A DNA stretch of 64,000 nt from Rhizomys pruinosus (Eukaryota > Chordata > Mammalia > Rodentia > Spalacidae). The first letter of the stretch is position 1. The number at the start of each line of letters is the position of its first letter. Location of the stretch: the NCBI GenBank assembly GCA_009823505.1, contig VZQC01001662.1:96221-160220 (forward strand), given 5' to 3'. Both the position numbers and the translations under genes were made by a program. Below are positions 32,959-43,844 of the stretch, piece after piece. Under the pieces are notes generated by a model that was not told where the DNA came from, did not search any database, and saw only the letters and a program-made list of their open reading frames with translations.

Positions 32959-33294
32959 GGGATCAGCCGCATTGGTCCCTGTAAGGGTGGGGCTGTAGAG
33001 TGAAGAGGGATCAGCTGCATTGGTCCCTGTAAGGGTGGGGCTGTAGTGTGAAGAGGGATCAGCTGCATTGGTCCTTGTAAGGCCAGGGCTGTAGTGTGAA
33101 GTGGGATCAGCTGCATTGGTCCCTGTAAGGGTGGGGCTGTAGTGTGAAGAGGGATCAGCTGCATTGGTCCCTGTAAGGGCGGGGCTGTAGTGTGATGTGG
33201 GATCAGCTGCATTGGTCCCTGTAAGGGTGGGGCTGTAGTGTGAAGAGGGATCAGCTGCATTGGTCCCTGTAAGGCCAGGGCTGTAGTGTGAAGA
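32959..33294. repeat. 48-bp minisatellite, 7 copies
   Basis: The unit is gggatcagctgcattggtcc / ctgtaagggtggggctgtag / tgtgaaga, exactly 7 x 48 bp. Variants are gggtgg / ggccag / gggcgg. Unrelated in sequence to the 48-bp array at 908-2820. Confidence 0.97.
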
Positions 33295-33299
33295 GGGCT

Positions 33300-33940
33300 G
33301 AGAACCACTGACTCAGACTGCCTTGTCCCAGGCAGTGATGGAGTTCTGGGGGTGAGGAAGGCAAGGATGGGTATTGGGTGGTGAGGGCAGGGCCCAGCAC
33401 AGAGCCTGAGCGGAGCACCACTTTCATCTCAGGGGAGTTTGCCATTGCATAGCTGACCCCTGACTTCAGCACATGTGCCCTTGATTCCCGGCCCTTGTCC
33501 AGCCCTCTATCCTTTTCTGTGATGATGTGAGATGCTAAGCAACAGGCATTTCCCTGGAAAGGAAGTCTTCCTCTTTCCAATCTTCTCTTGGTTAGAGGTA
33601 GAAATGCCTGTCCTTTCCAGTGGGTCCAGGGAAATGGGTCTTAAGGACAGGTAAGGGGCCGACCCCACTGTCTTTGTTATTAAGTCTGGCTTCTACCTAT
33701 ATCCCTTACAGTCTGAAGGGCCAGAATTCTCTAGGATCTCCTTCTGTGATTGAGGAGTAACTAATTTCCTAGCCGTACTTTGTGTGGCTGATGAACACCA
33801 GATAGTCATGTGGGGTGTTTGAATACAGGGATCCCTCAAGGCCCTGGTGTGTGAACAGTACCTCACTTGTGATCCCTGACATTGGGCCATACCTCCTCTC
33901 AGTTTTCCAGCAGAAGCACCAAGCCCAGGGCCACTGTAGC
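33300..33940. other. Unique intronic sequence
   Basis: Lies between two minisatellites. No gene or element recognised. Confidence 0.45.
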
Positions 33941-33945
33941 ATATC

Positions 33946-35445
33946 TGTGACATTTGGAGGGCAGCATACCTGTGTCCGTCGGGGCTGCTGTGGCAGTGGG
34001 TATTCAGAGGGTGGCATACCTGTGACATTTGGAGGGCAGCATCCCTGTGTCCGTCGGGGCTGCTGTGGCAGTGGGTATTCAGAAGGCAGCATACCTGTGA
34101 CATTTGGAGGGCAGCATCCCTGTGTCCGTTGGGGCTGCTGTGGCAGTGGGTATTCAGAGGGTGGCATACCTGTGACATTTGGAGGGCAGCATACCTGTGT
34201 CCGTCAGGGCTGCTGTGGCAGTGGGTATTCAGAGGGTGGCATACCTGTGACATTTGGAGAGCAGCATACCTGTGTCCGTCAGGGCTGCTGTGGCAGTGGG
34301 TATTCAGAGGGCGGCATACCTGTGACATTTGGAGGGCAGCATACCTGTGTCCGTCAGGGCTGCTGTGGCAGTGGGTATTCAGAGGGTGGCATACCTGTGA
34401 CATTTGGAGGGCAGCATACCTGTGTCCGTCAGGGCTGCTGTGGCAGTGGGTATTCAGAGGGTGGCATACCTGTGACATTTGGAGGGCAGCATACCTGTGT
34501 CCGTCAGGGCTGCTGTGGCAGTGGGTATTCAGAGGGTGGCATACCTGTGACATTTGGAGGGCAGCATACCTGTGTCCGTCAGGGCTGCTGTGGCAGTGGG
34601 TATTCAGAGGGTGGCATACCTGTGACATTTGGAGGGCAGCATACCTGTGTCCGTCAGGGCTGCTGTGGCAGTGGGTATTCAGAGGGTGGCATACCTGTGA
34701 CATTTGGAGGGCAGCATACCTGTGTCCGTCAGGGCTGCTGTGGCAGTGGGTATTCAGAGGGTGGCATACCTGTGACATTTGGAGGGCAGCATACCTGTGT
34801 CCGTCAGGGCTGCTGTGGCAGTGGGTATTCAGAGGGTGGCATACCTGTGACATTTGGAGGGCAGCATACCTGTGTCCGTCAGGGCTGCTGTGGCAGTGGG
34901 TATTCAGAGGGTGGCATACCTGTGACATTTGGAGGGCAGCATACCTGTGTCCGTCAGGGCTGCTGTGGCAGTGGGTATTCAGAGGGTGGCATACCTGTGA
35001 CATTTGGAGGGCAGCATACCTGTGTCCGTCAGGGCTGCTGTGGCAGTGGGTATTCAGAGGGTGGCATACCTGTGACATTTGGAGGGCAGCATACCTGTGT
35101 CCGTCAGGGCTGCTGTGGCAGTGGGTATTCAGAGGGTGGCATACCTGTGACATTTGGAGGGCAGCATACCTGTGTCCGTCAGGGCTGCTGTGGCAGTGGG
35201 TATTCAGAGGGTGGCATACCTGTGACATTTGGAGGGCAGCATACCTGTGTCCGTCAGGGCTGCTGTGGCAGTGGGTATTCAGAGGGTGGCATACCTGTGA
35301 CATTTGGAGGGCAGCATACCTGTGTCCGTCAGGGCTGCTGTGGCAGTGGGTATTCAGAGGGTGGCATACCTGTGACATTTGGAGGGCAGCATACCTGTGT
35401 CCGTCAGGGCTGCTGTGGCAGTGGGTATTCAGAGGGTGGCATACC
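33946..35445. repeat. 75-bp minisatellite, 20 copies
   Basis: Exactly 20 x 75 bp. The unit starts tgtgacatttggagggcagc and contains cagggctgctgtggcagtgg. The first five copies differ by a few bases. Copies 6-20 look identical by eye. Each unit contains an 18-bp internal repeat, gagggYRgcatacctgtg, once with CA and once with TG, dividing it 50+25. With no stops and a period divisible by 3, it gives ORFs of more than 530 codons on both strands, which I judge non-coding. Confidence 0.98.
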
Positions 35446-35449
35446 TGTT

Positions 35450-37865
35450 ATCTGCTTTGCCTCTCTTGTTCCTCAGCCAGGCATATCTGTGGACACATCT
35501 GTCTCCCCCACTTTTATGAGATCCTAGGAACCAGGCTACTTATGATAAACACAGTACCTGGTCCTGGGAAGGTGCTTCTTGTCTTGAGTGACTGGACGAT
35601 GAAGACAGGCTTCTCTCCTTGCCCCTGTGCTGTCACTTCAGGACACAGGAAGTTTGGGAGTAAAGTGGATGCTTTGCTCTCTGCTGATTTAGTCCAGTTT
35701 GTCTGTGAGGCTCCTAAGGACTGTTGGCACTAAGTACACACAGGGAAGGGGGGTCATAGCATTGATTTGGGGGCAGGAAGCAAACCTCGGACAAACAGTT
35801 CTGAGGCATTTTACCCACAGGCTTTCAATGCAGAGGTTGCTGTATGAAGGCAATGTGTTTGGCTCACTCTTGGTTTCTTGGGTAGATGCTATCTTGGGAA
35901 ATTTAGGTCAGATGAATTCTGTTGAGGCTCACAGCCTTCATGGAGGATGAGATGGCTCAGCAAGTGTTGCTGGGAAGTCGGACCCTTCGCTGTCAGGCTT
36001 CCTTAGCTGACTGAGTTTCCTGGGATACCCTACCAAGTGCTTCTGACCCAGCTCTTCTCCTTCCCAGCTGCCGTGCACCGTGCATGGTCTCAGAGTGGTT
36101 AGACTGTGCGATACTATCTGACAAGAGTTCCACTTGATCAGAGGAGCTAGCTGGCTTGTGGGCATTTCAAGGGCAGGGTCTCCTGCACCCACCACTGCAC
36201 CTCAGTGGGCACCCGACAGCTGCCAAGGCCAGGGAGTGATCTGGTCTTGTCTAGGCCTGGGGGTTGATGCTTGCATCTGCGGCCTGGGGTCAGGTCATAG
36301 AGTTCAGTCCTGGGAGGTGAGGACAGGGCAGGCGCTGAGGATGGAGCAGGCAGCCCCAAGATCGCAGCTGTGGCCACTTTCAGCCCTGGCCTCCTTGGGA
36401 ACAGCTCCACTTGTGGTCTGGGGCAGACTTGTTTGTTTGTATTTGAAGTTCCCCTACTTGAAGTTTGACGTCAAGGCAGGATTGCTGGTGGGAGGCTCAT
36501 AGGGAGGTTGTCTCTGCACAAATGCATGCGCTGGCAGCTTCCTTGAGGAGCATGCCAGGGAGGGCTGTTACGAAATGCTCAGCATGGGGTCCCTTGTGCT
36601 TTCTCCCCTCCTGGACACCCCTGCCCCACCCCCCAACCCCCGTCCCTGGCTGGTGCTGTCTCATTCTGCCCCTTACTGCTAATGTGAGCCCTTTTGGGAC
36701 CTGGAGGGATGGGCTCAGAGCTAAGGGCCACCTCTAGAGCCAAGTGCTGTGGTCAGCCTGTGCCTGTGTATGGAGCCGGCAGCTTTGTGGCAGCCTCCAG
36801 AACCCTCCTTGCATTCCCAGAAATTGTTTTGCAACAAGTTGGCCATGGTAGCCGGGTTAGACTGCTTGCCTGGCTGGGTTGGCAGGAAGTCCCCAGAAGC
36901 ATTCAGCTTTGGAAGGGAGCATCACCAGCACCGGACAGGTTGGGCCCTAGGGAAGAGCAACAGCCTCAGGGGACATTAAGGTCGCCTCGGGTGTAGAAGG
37001 TCATGAGGGCTTTAGTGACTTTCAGAAGTTTGGTAAGGTGTAGACAGAGATTCGGCCCTAGCAAAGACTGCTGTGGGTAGCCACTTAAGAGTGTGTGTGG
37101 TGCTAACCACGTGGAAGGAAAGCCGCAGGGTTCTGGTCTGCTGGGACCTGGTTCAAAACCCATGCCTATTAGCTAGAAGACCAAGTAAATCAGGAGAACA
37201 GGAACGGGTGATTGTGGCGGCTTCTCCAGCTGTGTCGCTCGCTCTGCAATCCATGCCAGGGCTTCAGAAGGGGCAGCCACAGGTACCAGACAAGTGATGG
37301 CAGCTTTAAGTCACTCTGGAGCCAGGGATCAGGCTTAGCCCAAGGGTGGGTAGGTTATTGCAAATCAGGACTAGAGATAGTGGCTTAATTGTGTGACTAG
37401 ACACATTTAGAAGGTGTAGGAAAACCTGTGCCTTGTATGCTCAGGGTCTGTTGCCTGGAATAGTCCGAGCATTGCTGGATTTAGGGCTTTAGGTCACATG
37501 ACAAGTGGGTCTTACCAGTACCATCGTGCTTGTACTGTTCAGCACAGCTCAACCAAGCCGAGGAAGGTAGGTAGCAGGAACCGTTGTTTTGGTAGATTAT
37601 ATGGGACATAGGGACAGGGTATCAGACTGGATCCTTTCTTTAACTATGTTGTGATCGAGAAGTGAAAACAAAGTTCTTGCTCTCCTCACTTGTAGGCTGA
37701 GAATAATGAAATATATCTATGTGTCTCATGGGCTTGCGCAAGCTGAGGCTGGGGCCAGGTGTCCTATAAGCAGGGATTGAACCAAGCCAGCCGTGCAGCA
37801 CCACATCTCAACCTAGCTTTGTTCTCTACTTAGCACTGAGTACATGATCATTCCATTGAAAGTGA
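35450..37865. other. Unique intronic sequence
   Basis: 2.4 kb without recognisable SINEs, genes or tandem repeats. Confidence 0.5.
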
Positions 37866-37868
37866 AAG

Positions 37869-38076
37869 GGGGCTGGAGAGATAGCTCAGTGGTTAAGAGC
37901 ACTTACTGCTCTTGTATAAAATGCAGGCTTGGTTCCCAACACCCACATGGCAACTAACAACCAACCATTTATAACTCCAGTTCCAGAGGGATCCAACACC
38001 CTGTTCTGGCCTCTGCCAGCACCCACACGTACATATGGGAATATAGACCCAAACATGTACATGTAAATAAATAAAC
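37869..38076 (+). mobile_element. B2/B3 SINE
   Basis: Forward: gggggctggagagatagctc, ccagttccagagggatccaa, and a gtaaataaataaacgg tail. Confidence 0.88.
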
Positions 38077-38082
38077 GGTAAG

Positions 38083-38460
38083 GGCCAGGTGGTGGTGCAC
38101 AGTTTTTTTGTTTGTTTTTCCTTTATCTGTATGAGTGTGTTCCCTGCATGTATGAGTGGACTGGTGTCACGCAGTGCCCAAGGAGGTCAGAATAGGACGC
38201 TGGATCTTTTGGAACTAGAGTTAGAAACGGTTGTTAGCTACCATGTGAGTGCTGGGATTCTAACCTTGGTCTTCTGCAAGAGCAGCCAGAGCAGCCAGTA
38301 CCCTTAACCATTGAGTAATCTCTTGCCCTATGTGGTGCACACTTTTAATCCCAGCTCTGGGGAGGCAGAGGCAGGTGGAGATCTCTGAGTTCAAGGACAG
38401 CCTGGTCTTTATAGTAAGTTCCAGGCCAATCAGAGTTGCATGGTAAGATCCTGTTTCCAT
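38083..38460 (+). mobile_element. B1 SINE interrupted by a reverse B2
   Basis: B1 starts at gggccaggtggtggtgcac, is broken after 38101 by a reverse B2, and resumes at 38332 (gtggtgcacacttttaatcc) to tagtaagttccaggcc and its tail. Confidence 0.85.
38102..38331 (-). mobile_element. B2 SINE nested in a B1
   Basis: Reverse older B2 (gtgttccctgcatgtatgag ... attgagtaatctcttgcccta). B1-derived target duplication gtggtgcaca at 38092-38101 and 38332-38341. Confidence 0.85.
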
Positions 38461-38776
38461 AAATAAATAGATAATTGTTTTTGTTTTTTTTTAAGTATGG
38501 AAAGGTCTGTAATGTCTTCAGTTAAATGTGACTGTTTTGTGCAAAGGTGAGAGGGAAGGTGTGCTTCGGGGACACAGCTAGGTTGGGGATTATGTGACAG
38601 TTGGAATGTCACTCTGGTACTGTCAAAGAGCTACTGTAATCCCCACTTCCCAAAATTGCCATTGAGAATCCAGGGAGAAAAGGGGAATTGGGCTGTACAC
38701 AAATGCTGGAGATAGAAATTGAGCACCAACACAAGTTCATGATTTCTATAATCCCAGGAGGTTGACTTTGGTTTTT

Positions 38777-39025
38777 TTTTTTTTTTTTTAATTTTATTTA
38801 TTTCTATATGTGTATCAATGTACTGTCTGCATACAAGTCTGTGCACCCGTGTTGTGCAGTGCCATGGAGGTCAGAAGAGGGTGTCGGATTCCCCTGGAAC
38901 TGGCATTCTCCTGGAATCGGAGTTACAGACGGTTCTCAGTCGCCATGTGGGTGCTGGGGATCGAACCCAGGTCCTCTGTAAGAGCGGTTAGCGCTCTTAA
39001 CCGCTAGGCCATCTCTCCAGCCCCC
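38777..39025 (-). mobile_element. B2 SINE, duplication subfamily
   Basis: Reverse B2 with ggaactggcattctcctgga. Target duplication tgactttggttttt at 38763-38776 and 39026-39039. Confidence 0.95.
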
Positions 39026-39035
39026 TGACTTTGGT

Positions 39036-39066
39036 TTTTGTTGTTGTTGTTGTTGTTGTTGTTGTT
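39036..39066 (+). repeat. (TTG)n microsatellite
   Basis: About 9 TTG units next to the target-site duplication of the B2. Confidence 0.9.
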
Positions 39067-39069
39067 TTT

Positions 39070-40520
39070 AATTGTCTGTATCAAGCTAATGATTTTACCC
39101 CCCAAAATCATACCCAATCAACATGGCTTTTCTTTAGCAGGATAATAGGAGCCTGACTTTGTATGAGGGACTCTGATATCTGCCTCAGCCTATACCTGGC
39201 ATCCCTTGGTCCCTTTATATTTCAACAATTGCTCACATTTTTACTATAGAGTTAACTTCCTGCCCTGGTTTTGAGACATGAAGATTTGAGCCACGGGGAG
39301 AGTCCTGCAGTGGTCAACATCCGAGTCAAGCTTAGCGGAGTAAACATCTTGGCACCTGACCACTTACCTAGTCCAGATCTCCGGTTTGCAAGTAGCCCAC
39401 AGAAGAGATCTTCCCAGCCCAGGCCTGTAACTTTAGGGTGGAGCCAACTACATTTTCAGATTCACCTGTCTAGAAAGAGATGCAAGAAAGTCTGGGCGGG
39501 GTATGGCTCAGATGACATCCCCAAAGGTCAGTGAGTCTCTCCCCCCCAAGGCAGGCTGAGTGTGAGTGACACTCGCAAGGTCCTGGTTCCCGAGCACTTC
39601 ATGTGTGCTGCATGTTGGAGTGAGCACTGGCAGACGGGAGTTCACAGTGAGTGTAGTGCACAGGTGGAGTAGCTGAGATGAAGTCGTCCTGGCCATGTGG
39701 GAGGTGGGTGCAGCTTAGATCTGCCCGACTGCCAGCCTTTCTCCTCCTCCTGGGGATGGAATAAGGGCCCTCACCAGGTGGACTGGTAGTAAACAGGAGG
39801 TATGGGCACCCTGTACATGTGGGGAGTATGTTTACCCAACATCAGCCAGTCTCCTGACAGAGGCTGGTCTCCAGCCAGCCACTCTGTAGAAGGAAGCAGA
39901 AGCCTGTGAGGAGCCCCTGCTCCCAGATCAGCATGGCCACAGGGTTGCCTATGATATCTGCCAGGCACCCTGTGGGGTTCATGTAGGATTCTTGGTGCTC
40001 CACCATAGAGGAAGAGTGACAAGGGCAGTACCTTTCTCAGGTGAGGCTACAGGCCACGAACCAGGGTATTTTGAGAAAAGCAGACCTGTGAGCCTCTACA
40101 TTCCTGCGGATTCTTGTTCCTAGAACAGCTTCCTTTCTCTTTGCAAATTTCTGTCTCTTGGTGATACATGGTTAGTTGAGCCCTTCCCAGTGTCTCTCTG
40201 CCTGGTACTTGTTCTGCCAGGCCCACATCCTCAGTGCATCCCAAGCTTCGCCATCACTGAAGTTTGCTCCTGTTTGGGAGGCTCGAGTCTGGATCATTCC
40301 TGGAGAAGCTGGGGTGCAGGTGAGATGTGAGCTTGCTCAGAATGCTCAGTCAGGGGTGCAGGTGCTCTCCTGGGCAGGTAGCATTTCCAGAATTGATGCC
40401 GCTCTACTCTGGTCCTGTCATCTGGTGCTGAGGGTGGAGGAGAGAGAACCCCAAGAGCGTAGAGATCCCAGGCACCCGGGTGAGCCCCGATCTTGGCCCT
40501 CCTACTTTTAGAATAAACAT
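39070..40520. other. Unique intronic sequence
   Basis: No gene or element recognised. Confidence 0.5.
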
Positions 40521-40522
40521 AT

Positions 40523-40880
40523 CTGGGCTGGGGTGGTGCCTCTGTCAGTAAATTGCGTAAACCTGAGTTTGCATACCTAGCACCTGTGTAAACTAGACTC
40601 AGTGGTACACTTCTGTAACCCTCGGGCTAGGCAGGGAGGAGTGGAGACAGACAGATATCCCAGCCTAGCTTCACAGCCAGCCCAGCTGAATCAGTGAGTT
40701 CCCGGTCCAGTGAAAGACCCTGTCTCAAAAAATAAGACCCCAAGGATTGACCTCTAGCTTTCAAACACATGTACACATTCGTACCTGCACACCCGCTCAT
40801 TCATACATGTGCACATCCTCACAGGAACTTATACATACACCACATGCACTAGCGCGTGTGCGCACACACACATTGAGTAA
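40523..40880 (+). mobile_element. B4/RSINE-type chimeric SINE
   Basis: Forward: ctgggctggggtggtgcctc, gtgagttcccggtccagtga, aagaccctgtctcaaaaaat, and a CA-rich tail. Confidence 0.65.
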
Positions 40881-40887
40881 CATTGTC

Positions 40888-41243
40888 AAGTTTGTTTTTG
40901 TCAATTTGACATAAACCTAGGCAGAGCGAATCTCAGTTGAGGCAGCCCCCACCATGTTGGCCTACGGGCATGTCTGAGGGGCATTTTCTGAATTGCTGAC
41001 TGATGTGGGAGGGCCCAGCTCACTGTGGGTGGCAGGCTTGGGCTGTGTAAGGAGGGTGGCTGACAAGCCAGTAAGCAGTGCTCCTCCATGATTTCTGCTT
41101 TGGTTCCTGCCTCCAAGCTCCTGCCTTGAGTTCTTTCCCTGACTTCCCTCGGTGATGCACTGCGACCTGTAAGCTAAAATAAACCCTCCTCTCCCCAAGT
41201 TGCTTCTGGCCAGTATTTTATCATAGCAACAAAAACGCAAAGT
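40888..41243 (+). mobile_element. Unclassified rodent interspersed repeat (possibly LTR-type)
   Basis: Recognisable ends: gtcaatttgacataaaccta, and gctaaaataaaccctcctct followed by ccccaagttgcttctggcca. A second, opposite copy lies at 59950-60336. I recognise the family as common in rodents but not its formal name. Confidence 0.6.
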
Positions 41244-41514
41244 AAGTGCTAACTAAATATTGCTGGTCCACGATTCCAAGCATCATCCCCAGGCCAACAT
41301 TAGATTTGGAGTCGTCTCATCCCTCCTCAGAGATCCACGTACATACTCCTCCTGCTCTGGGGGGGATGGAAGAGGAGGACCTGAAGACTACTTAACAAGG
41401 ATACCCTACCACAACCACGCTAGCAAGCATTTCCTTATTCTAGGCAATCTGTTGCTTATTTGGTGTTTTGGTTTTCCAGTACAGGAGGGTCTTATACAGC
41501 ATAGGTTGGCCAAA

Positions 41515-41612
41515 AATTCAGTATGTAGCCAAGGCTGACCTTGAATTCCTATCTTGCTTCTACCTCCCAAGTACTTGGAGAAGGCATCCACCACTGCACC
41601 TGAGTCCACCTA
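41515..41612 (-). mobile_element. B1/B4-like fragment
   Basis: Reverse text ccaaggctgaccttgaattc and ctacctcccaagtacttgga. Confidence 0.55.
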
Positions 41613-41649
41613 GACAACTTAGCCTTTTAGGTGGAGCAGTCTTACTTTA

Positions 41650-41872
41650 ACTGAGACCAGCACTGGAAATCCCTTGGCTGTGTTCTTCCACGGGACTTTG
41701 GAACCAGTCCACGGTCTCAGAGCGCTCAGTCTCTGAGGATCCCCCACGTAGCTGGTGATAATGCTGAAGGTCTTGGATTTCTTCTGCTGGTCCCAAGTAC
41801 TTTTGTAGGTAGCAACTCACCAGGTCACACACAACTTCTAAAATGTCACTGACTGTCTTTCTACATTGAAGC
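41650..41872 (-). other. Protein-like minus-strand ORF, unidentified
   Basis: On the minus strand a frame open for about 74 codons contains DILEVVCDLVSCYLQKYLG and later EIQDLQHYHQLRGG, ending at a TAA near 41650. Composition is protein-like and the segment is neither SINE nor tandem repeat. There is no convincing start. It could be a processed-pseudogene scrap, a minus-strand exon or chance. I do not recognise the protein. Confidence 0.25.
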
Positions 41873-41908
41873 TGATCTCAAGGACTTTTCTCTAAGATCT
41901 TTGATCTT

Positions 41909-42168
41909 TTTTTTTTTTTTAATATTTTTTTATTATTATTATTTATCTTTGTATGTGTATGAATGTACTGTCTGCATGCAGGTCTGTGCACCCGTGTCGT
42001 GCAATGCCGCGGAGGTCAGAAGAGGGTCTCGGATTCCCCTAGAACTGGAGTTCTCCTGGAATTGGAGTCACAGACGGTTCTCAGCCGCCATGTGGGTGCT
42101 GGGGATCGAACCCGGGTCCTCTGCAAGAGCGTCGGTGCTCTTAACCGCTAGGCTATCTCTCCAGTCCC
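41909..42168 (-). mobile_element. B2 SINE, duplication subfamily
   Basis: Reverse B2 with gaactggagttctcctggaa. Perfect 15-bp target duplication aagatctttgatctt at 41894-41908 and 42169-42183. Confidence 0.96.
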
Positions 42169-42189
42169 AAGATCTTTGATCTTAACTGT

Positions 42190-42890
42190 CACAGCTGGGA
42201 GCAAGGAGCCCAGGTTGCTTAGTGAGCGCTTCCTGTAAAAGGCACCCAACAGCTTGTTTGTGGGCCCACATGAAGCTCTTCTTTCACACTCTGTAAACCA
42301 GACTCCGTGTCAGGGCAGGGGCACACACCCTTGACACAAAAGAATATTGGGGTAAGGACATCTCGGATCCAGCGCAGGCAGCCGGGGTCCTAGTAGCTCC
42401 CTCTGGTGCTCTCAGTCTTCCCTGGAACCTCAGGTGTTTTTCAATTGTGGAAAATTTAGAGCTTGTGGTCTTTGTGGTGAACAGAAAATGATGCCGAGGG
42501 TGAGAGGTCACCTGGCAGGCCCCACCCCCTGGGCCGGAAGTAGCCATTTGATGCCTCTGTGACTGCCCTGACTTTCTGAAAAGTGAGGACAGCTCCATCT
42601 CAGTGATGGGAACTGTAACACACCGGGCCCTGGCATCCTTCATGCTTCGGGGTCCAGCATCGTGGGCATTTGCTGTGCATGAGAGAGCACTGCTCCCCAA
42701 CAGAGTAGGTTTGCAGGAGACAGCTGCCAGGACCCCAGGGCCTTTAGCAGATGGTCACAATCCAATAGCCTGTTCCTCAACTCAGACCTCACTGACAGTG
42801 TGAGTCATGTTACCAGTGTCGTGAGGAGTCACTCGACACAGTGCTGCCTGTAGAACTGCTTTAGCTTAGTTAGCTCGGATCTCCAGCAGT
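42190..42890. other. Unique intronic sequence
   Basis: No gene or element recognised. Confidence 0.5.
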
Positions 42891-42910
42891 TTTCATAAAA
42901 AGATGGAGCT

Positions 42911-43174
42911 GGGGCTGGAGAGATGGCCTAGCGGTTAAGAGCGCCGACCGCTCTTACAGAGGACCCGGGTTCGATCCCCAGCACCCACATGGCGGCCGAG
43001 AGCCGTCTGAAACTCCAATTCCAGGAGAACTCCAGTTCCAGGGGAATCCGACACCCTCTTCTGACCTCCGCGGCATTGCACGACACGGGTGCACAAACTT
43101 GCATGCAGACAGTACATTCATACACATACAGAAATAAATAAAATTAATTTTAAAAAATTAAAAAAAAAAAAAAA
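42911..43174 (+). mobile_element. B2 SINE, duplication subfamily
   Basis: Forward B2 with ccaattccaggagaactcca and an A tail. Target duplication aaaaagatggagct at 42897-42910 and 43175-43188. Nearly identical over its body to the copy at 27191. Confidence 0.96.
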
Positions 43175-43242
43175 AAAAAGATGGAGCTGAAGGTGTAGCC
43201 CAGTGGTAGTGAGGGCTGAGTGTACTGTGAGACTCAGAGAAG

Positions 43243-43471
43243 TTTTTAAAAATGTATTTTAAAATTATGTATGTGGAGGAAGGGCTATTTGCATGTGAAC
43301 ACACGTGAACACATGTGAACACGTGTGCCCATGGAGGCCAGAGGCATTGGATCTCACTGGAGCTGGAGTTACAGGTGGCTGTGAACCATTCAATGTGGGT
43401 GCTGGGAACCAAATTCAGGTCCTCTGCAAGAGCAATATGTGCTCTTAACTGCTGAGCCAGCTCTCTAGCTC
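43243..43471 (-). mobile_element. Older B2/B3 SINE
   Basis: Reverse: aggccagaggcattggatct, ggagctggagttacaggtgg, gctgagccagctctctagct. A small acacgtga-type internal repeat lies at 43299-43325. Confidence 0.85.
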
Positions 43472-43493
43472 TATTTAAAAAAAAATGTTATTC

Positions 43494-43670
43494 TTTCAGA
43501 GGACCCGGGTTTGATTCCCAGCACCCACATGGCAGCTAACAACCATCTGTAACTCCACCTTCAGGGGATCTAACACTCCCTTTCATCCTCTGGAGGCATT
43601 GCATGCATGTGGTGCACTTATACACACACACAGGCAAAACGCTCATACACATAAAATAAAAATAATAAAG
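43494..43670 (+). mobile_element. B2/B3 SINE, 5'-truncated
   Basis: Begins at ttcagaggacccgggtttga and runs to acataaaataaaaataataa. The tRNA-like head is missing. Confidence 0.85.
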
Positions 43671-43840
43671 CTGGGCATGGTGGCACATGCCTTTAATCCC
43701 AGTACTTGGGAAGCAGAGGCAGGCAGATCTCTGTAAGTTCAAGGCAGCTGGGGCCTCAGGGAGACCCTGTCTCAAAAAGACCATAAACCCCCCCAAAACC
43801 CAAACAAACCCAATATTAATAATAAATAAAATAAAAAAAA
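43671..43840 (+). mobile_element. B1 SINE with internal deletion
   Basis: Forward B1 (agctgggcatggtggcacat). About 30 bp between gttcaaggc and agctggggcc are missing. Confidence 0.85.
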
Positions 43841-43844
43841 ATGT

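Noticed and set aside
33946..35445. CRISPR-like array
   Set aside because: The repeats are directly adjacent 75-mers with no unique spacers, and the surrounding genome is mammalian.
33693..35733. Very long ORFs on both strands (561, 570 and 534 codons) that look like a 25-residue-repeat protein
   Set aside because: They are the automatic result of a 75-bp tandem repeat with no stops. Open frames exist on both strands and in more than one frame, and there is no start, splice or promoter context. I treat the DNA as a minisatellite.
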